From Desulforhopalus sp. (GTDB lineage Bacteria; Desulfobacterota; Desulfobulbia; Desulfobulbales; Desulfocapsaceae): DNA of 35,957 bases. The notes below the pieces were generated by a model, which worked only from the letters and a program-made list of their open reading frames with translations, was not told the DNA's origin and did no database searches. The translations under genes were made by a program, and so were the position numbers. Where the stretch lies: the NCBI GenBank assembly GCA_030247675.1, contig JAOTRX010000013.1, positions 1 to 35,957 of the forward strand, written 5' to 3'. Shown piece by piece: positions 32,897 through 35,957 of this stretch (its first letter is position 1; every line of letters starts with the position of its first letter).

Positions 32897-33523
32897 ATGA
32901 TGAGGAAAATTATGCAATTAAAGAAAGACGACCAAGGCTTCACCCTGGTGGAACTGATGATCGTTGTAGCGATCATCGGTATCCTGGCTGCAATCGCCAT
33001 CCCGCAGTTCGCCGCTTACCGGATCAGAGGCTATAACTCTTCGGCACAAAGCGATACCAAGAATATCGCCACCAGCCAAGCTGCTATGATGGCAGACTGG
33101 CAGTCATACGGTGGTTCCCAGGAAACTGCAGCTGTTGCTGTGTTCGTTCCAGCGGCTTTCGGCGGTGGTTTAGGTGCTGCTTGTCTGGGTGGAGACGCTG
33201 ACGCGGATGGTCTTGCTCAGACCATAGTTGCTACACCTAGAGGCGTTGCAGTTTCCGTCGGCAACAACGTCACATTGTTTTCTAACGATCTTGCCCCCGT
33301 TAATGCTGGCGATCCGTCAGTTTCCTTTACAGCCGCCGCCAAACATCTGCAAGGAGATACCACTTTCGGTATGGAATCTGATTCTACTTCTGTATACCAG
33401 TGTCCACCGGTTCCCGCTGGTGGTGCCTGTATAGTAGCTGTTGGAACGGCACTTGCTGCCGCGCCTGCCGCAACAGTTGCGGCCTTGGATTTCACAATAG
33501 CTAACGGTTGGGTTGTTAAATAA
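32897..33523 (+). CDS. pilA: Type IV major pilin, long form with Geobacter-like N-terminal domain
   Basis: The precursor has a 14-residue basic leader ending DDQG, then the mature pilin FTLVELMIVVAIIGILAAIA with Glu5. The first 57 mature residues follow Geobacter PilA closely, including F1, F24, Y27, Y32 and Y57; F51 is Met and a Trp is present at 54. Unlike the 61-residue Geobacter pilin, the chain continues for about 137 more residues of Ala/Gly/Val-rich head with three cysteines. AAGGAGG lies before the ATG, which is followed by a second ATG. A strong terminator follows. Divergent from the PilSR-like genes and followed by an ABC transporter. It is the probable major subunit. Confidence 0.93.
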   Translation: MMRKIMQLKKDDQGFTLVELMIVVAIIGILAAIAIPQFAAYRIRGYNSSAQSDTKNIATSQAAMMADWQSYGGSQETAAVAVFVPAAFGGGLGAACLGGDADADGLAQTIVATPRGVAVSVGNNVTLFSNDLAPVNAGDPSVSFTAAAKHLQGDTTFGMESDSTSVYQCPPVPAGGACIVAVGTALAAAPAATVAALDFTIANGWVVK

Positions 33524-33560
33524 TTTAACCACCATTATGATTTTCTCATAACGAGGTTAG

Positions 33561-33598
33561 AAACGAGGTGCTCTCAATTGAGAGCACCTCGTTTTTTT
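33561..33598 (+). terminator. Strong terminator after pilA
   Basis: A perfect inverted repeat has arms at 33561-33577 and 33578-33594 (core CGAGGTGCTCTC/GAGAGCACCTCG), followed by a run of T to 33598. It ends the pilA message 31 bases before the ABC transporter ATPase start. Confidence 0.93.
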
Positions 33599-33628
33599 GT
33601 ATTTTTAGCAGAGCAACACTGCAATAAC

Positions 33629-34405
33629 ATGATTACCTTTAAAAACGTTTGGAAAAAATATTCCAAGGAGCTCTTTCGATCAGCACCGCCGGCCTTGCAG
33701 GATGTCTCCTTTTCCCTAAAACAGGGAAAGACACTTGGCCTGATCGGCGCCAACGGCGCAGGCAAATCCACTTCGATTCGCCTGCTGATGGATTTTATTC
33801 GCCCGACACAAGGCAGTATCAGCTTATTTGATCGAACACCATCTGATTTGAGCTTGCGTAATCAGATCGGATATTTACCGGAGACTGCCAGTTTTCCCGC
33901 AAATCTGACTATTAACGACCTGATTCGCTTTACAGGTGCAACCTGCGGTATCCCCGACAACATTAGAAAAAAACGGGGTGAAGAGCTCCTCCACCAACTT
34001 GGGCTCTGGAATGTTCGTCGAAGCCCTTTGCGTACATATTCTAAGGGCATGCAACAACGTGCAAATTTTATTCTCGCTCTTCTTAATGACCCACAATTAC
34101 TGATTCTTGACGAACCGATGAGTGGCCTCGATCCGATCGGTCGCGGTCAGATCATTGACCTTATCGAAGGTTTGAAGAAACAGGGCAAAACCGTTCTCTT
34201 TTGTTCCCATATCCTGGGTGATGTTGACAGACTGGTTGATCAACTGCTGGTGCTGCACAGAGGACGTATCCTTTACGATGGAATTCCTGCTGAATTTCTT
34301 AAGAATGAACAGCAAGCCGGCATTGAATCGGCCTATCTCTCTCTAATTAATAGAACAGAAAATGCTTACAAAAATCTGGAGTCTGGCTCTTCTGGTAATA
34401 ATTGA
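33629..34405 (+). CDS. pilH: ABC transporter ATP-binding protein linked to pilA (PilH-like)
   Basis: A 258-residue ABC ATPase with Walker A GANGAGKST (residues 40-48), a Q-loop region (GYLPETASFP), the signature as YSKGMQQR, Walker B LLILDEPMSGLDP and the switch histidine (CSHIL). It resembles ATPases of ABC-2 type exporters. I start at ATG 33629 because the in-frame TTG at 33578 lies within the pilA terminator. The permease gene overlaps its 3' end by 44 bases. In Myxococcus the pilH ABC ATPase follows pilA and is needed for pilus assembly; the symbol here rests on that shared order and not on a sequence comparison. Confidence 0.85.
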   Translation: MITFKNVWKKYSKELFRSAPPALQDVSFSLKQGKTLGLIGANGAGKSTSIRLLMDFIRPTQGSISLFDRTPSDLSLRNQIGYLPETASFPANLTINDLIRFTGATCGIPDNIRKKRGEELLHQLGLWNVRRSPLRTYSKGMQQRANFILALLNDPQLLILDEPMSGLDPIGRGQIIDLIEGLKKQGKTVLFCSHILGDVDRLVDQLLVLHRGRILYDGIPAEFLKNEQQAGIESAYLSLINRTENAYKNLESGSSGNN

Positions 34406-35180
34406 TGGCCTCAGACGTCATGCCTTAATCGGCTTAGTGCTGCTGACCTTGCTTCTTGAGGTTGGAGGGCTGCTTTTTTTTGATTTTATCCCTCGCGATA
34501 TAGGCAGGGCTTCCGCAGATTTTATCCTCTCTGTCGGTTGGCTCACCGGCTGTCTCTTTTTATTCTTCCATGCTGTGCAGGTCATGGCCTGGGATGAAGA
34601 GCGGCGTACTATTCACACCATTCTTGCTCGACCTATCTCTCGGCCCCAATATGTGCTAGGTGTCTTTCTGGGTCTAGCCATGCTGCTTTTCCTGCTGAAC
34701 TGTATTTTAGCCATTTTGGGTTACGTTATTCTCGCACTTATCAAGGGTTCGGTTAAGCCGATCTTTTTTCATCATCTCTCCACCGGCCATTTTTTACTCT
34801 CTTGGCTCGGACTCTATTGCATTGAATTGACCATTCTTTCCGTGATCATGCTTTTTTCCGGTCTGATACGTGGAGGCTTTCCCGTTCTTCTGCTTTCAAT
34901 CAGTTATTATTTTATCTGCACCGGACTGCCGGTAGTGCGAGATTCCTTGATGGCATTGGCCGGAGAAGGGGAGATCAGCCGTTCGCTAAGCACCATCCTT
35001 CGTTGGTTAACCGCCCTTTTCCCCGATTTCAATAGGTTTGACTTTAAAGCACTCATCACCAGCGAACAGGGGAAACCTTTTATCCAATATTTTTCTACAG
35101 ACATCGTTCTCATGATCACCTACATGACCGTTATTCTCTGGTGTGCCTCCATAGTTTATCAACGTCGTGACTTGCAATGA
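34362..35180 (+). CDS. pilI: ABC-2 type transporter permease linked to pilA (PilI-like)
   Basis: The 272-residue protein is highly hydrophobic, with about six membrane helices, and contains WDEERRTIHTILARPISRPQ, a cytoplasmic loop typical of ABC-2 permeases that contact the ATPase. It partners with the preceding ATPase. Its ATG overlaps the ATPase gene by 44 bases and the next gene starts four bases before its stop (ATGA), so the three are translationally linked. The transported substrate is unknown. In Myxococcus pilI has the same position after pilH. The symbol is tentative. Confidence 0.82.
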   Translation: MLTKIWSLALLVIIDGLRRHALIGLVLLTLLLEVGGLLFFDFIPRDIGRASADFILSVGWLTGCLFLFFHAVQVMAWDEERRTIHTILARPISRPQYVLGVFLGLAMLLFLLNCILAILGYVILALIKGSVKPIFFHHLSTGHFLLSWLGLYCIELTILSVIMLFSGLIRGGFPVLLLSISYYFICTGLPVVRDSLMALAGEGEISRSLSTILRWLTALFPDFNRFDFKALITSEQGKPFIQYFSTDIVLMITYMTVILWCASIVYQRRDLQ

Positions 35181-35863
35181 GCCTCCTGTACAACCTCTTT
35201 CTCCTGCCGCTTTTGGCTGTCTATTGCGCGGTTTTTGTGTTACAAGAAAAACTGTTTACTGACACCCGCAGCAATCTTCAAGCTATCCCTTCTTTCCAAT
35301 TGGTGAAGGCAGCAACTGGATATCTTCACCAAATCTCAGCCGAAATCCTCTTCGTCAAGGAAGCGGTATTTCTCGGTGGAATTAAAGCAGGCACCGATGA
35401 AGCATCCTTCGCCCCCGTTCTTTCTAATAATTACCGGCAAATTACTTTGCTATATCCAGAATTCGTCGATCCATACTATTATTCTCAAGCATATCTTCCT
35501 CACCTTGGTCTGGAATTTGCGCAAGATACCAATGATATTTTAGCAACAGGGATATCGCACTACCCGAATAATTTCTTATTTCGTCTTTACTCCGGCGTCA
35601 ATTCTTTTCAATATTTGGATGCCCCATTGGCCGCCGCAAAAACCTTTGAAGAGGCCAGCAAACAGCCAGATGCACCGCCAATTTTCAGTCATCTCGCCGC
35701 AATTCTCTCCGCTCAGGGTGGGAATCTCCAAGCGGCAATAATAACTCTACAGATAATGGTTAAAGGTGAAGAAGACGAGACAGTCAAGAAACGATATCAC
35801 GAAGAAATAGAGATGTTCAAAAAAGCAATGCTAGTGTCTAGTCAACAATCAAGTGTCGGATAA
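35177..35863 (+). CDS. Membrane-anchored helical-repeat protein of the pilA-ABC transporter locus
   Basis: The 228-residue protein starts with a hydrophobic segment (about residues 4-22) that should act as a signal anchor, followed by a domain rich in paired helices (SNNYRQITLLYPEFVDPYYY, AAKTFEEASKQPDAPPIFSH, LQAAIITLQIMVKGEEDETV) with TPR-like spacing. It faces the periplasm if the first segment is an anchor. It overlaps the permease stop by four bases, so it is probably an accessory part of the transporter. It may be the counterpart of Myxococcus PilG, but I cannot test this by sequence. The window ends 94 bases after its stop. Confidence 0.75.
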   Translation: MSLLYNLFLLPLLAVYCAVFVLQEKLFTDTRSNLQAIPSFQLVKAATGYLHQISAEILFVKEAVFLGGIKAGTDEASFAPVLSNNYRQITLLYPEFVDPYYYSQAYLPHLGLEFAQDTNDILATGISHYPNNFLFRLYSGVNSFQYLDAPLAAAKTFEEASKQPDAPPIFSHLAAILSAQGGNLQAAIITLQIMVKGEEDETVKKRYHEEIEMFKKAMLVSSQQSSVG

Positions 35864-35957
35864 AGACGCAACAATTTTACCCGTGCGTTGTCGGTCGTAA
35901 ACTGCCAATTCACTTTTGCATTTTTATTGTTTCTGTGTTTCTGCCATGCACTTACTT

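Noticed and set aside
1..35957. tRNA, rRNA, CRISPR arrays, insertion sequences or prophage genes
   Set aside because: None seen: no repeat-spacer pattern, no transposase or integrase motifs, and no tRNA-like cloverleaf that I could recognise by eye.

Overview
The window looks like a chromosomal segment of a sulfate-reducing Desulfobacterota bacterium, most likely from the Desulfobulbales/Desulfobulbaceae. The pointers are a dissimilatory-type sulfate adenylyltransferase (sat), a tetraheme class III cytochrome c3 next to a System II (ResB/CcsA) cytochrome c maturation pair, and a type IV pilus locus whose major pilin starts like Geobacter PilA. The lineage is inferred from gene content and protein character, not from a search. 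I see no insertion sequence, prophage, CRISPR array, tRNA or rRNA.

Layout. (1) 1-814: an inverted repeat, a small acidic unknown protein and rpmB with its terminator, the genes on the minus strand. (2) 1193-4026: resB, ccsA and a cytochrome c3 gene on the plus strand, closed by a strong bidirectional terminator. (3) 4112-12215: one long minus-strand run, read in transcription order purA, rpoZ, dnaJ, moaC, dksA, galT, a stand-alone receiver protein, a FolE2-like protein and glyS. The FolE2-like protein keeps the fold signature but has lost the catalytic cysteine motif. (4) 12634-13880: tatB-tatC on the plus strand, divergent from purA. (5) 13965-17942: a minus-strand set of SPFH/triple zinc-ribbon protein, a second zinc-ribbon protein, a nucleoside deaminase and a radical SAM protein. 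An unknown gene (18053-18400) diverges from it. (6) 18478-21513: fmdB-type gene, aroB and sat, minus strand. (7) 21765-35863: type IV pilus region.

The pilus region has a minus-strand minor-pilin operon (fimT-like, pilW, pilV, pilX, pilY1, then a small exported protein), a divergent lone GspH/FimT-type pseudopilin, a histidine kinase/NtrC-type regulator pair (PilS/PilR-like), and divergently pilA followed by an ABC transporter ATPase, its permease and a membrane-anchored helical protein. The set pilS-pilR-pilA-ABC transporter recalls the Myxococcus pilSRAGHI arrangement. A near-consensus sigma-54 promoter (28544-28559, minus strand) sits in front of the minor-pilin operon and a weaker one in front of pilA. 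This suggests that the nearby sigma-54 activator co-ordinates the major pilin and the tip complex. Tip components PilY1, PilW and PilX all carry acidic DxDxDG-like loops, which hints at calcium-dependent assembly.

The most interesting points are the FolE2 homologue without its metal/catalytic motif, the long pilin that joins a Geobacter-type PilA N domain to a large head in one chain, the sigma-54 logic linking pilSR to the pilus genes, the pilus-linked ABC transporter behind a strong pilA terminator, and the SPFH/zinc-ribbon module resembling Bacillus YdjI/YdjG-type genes.
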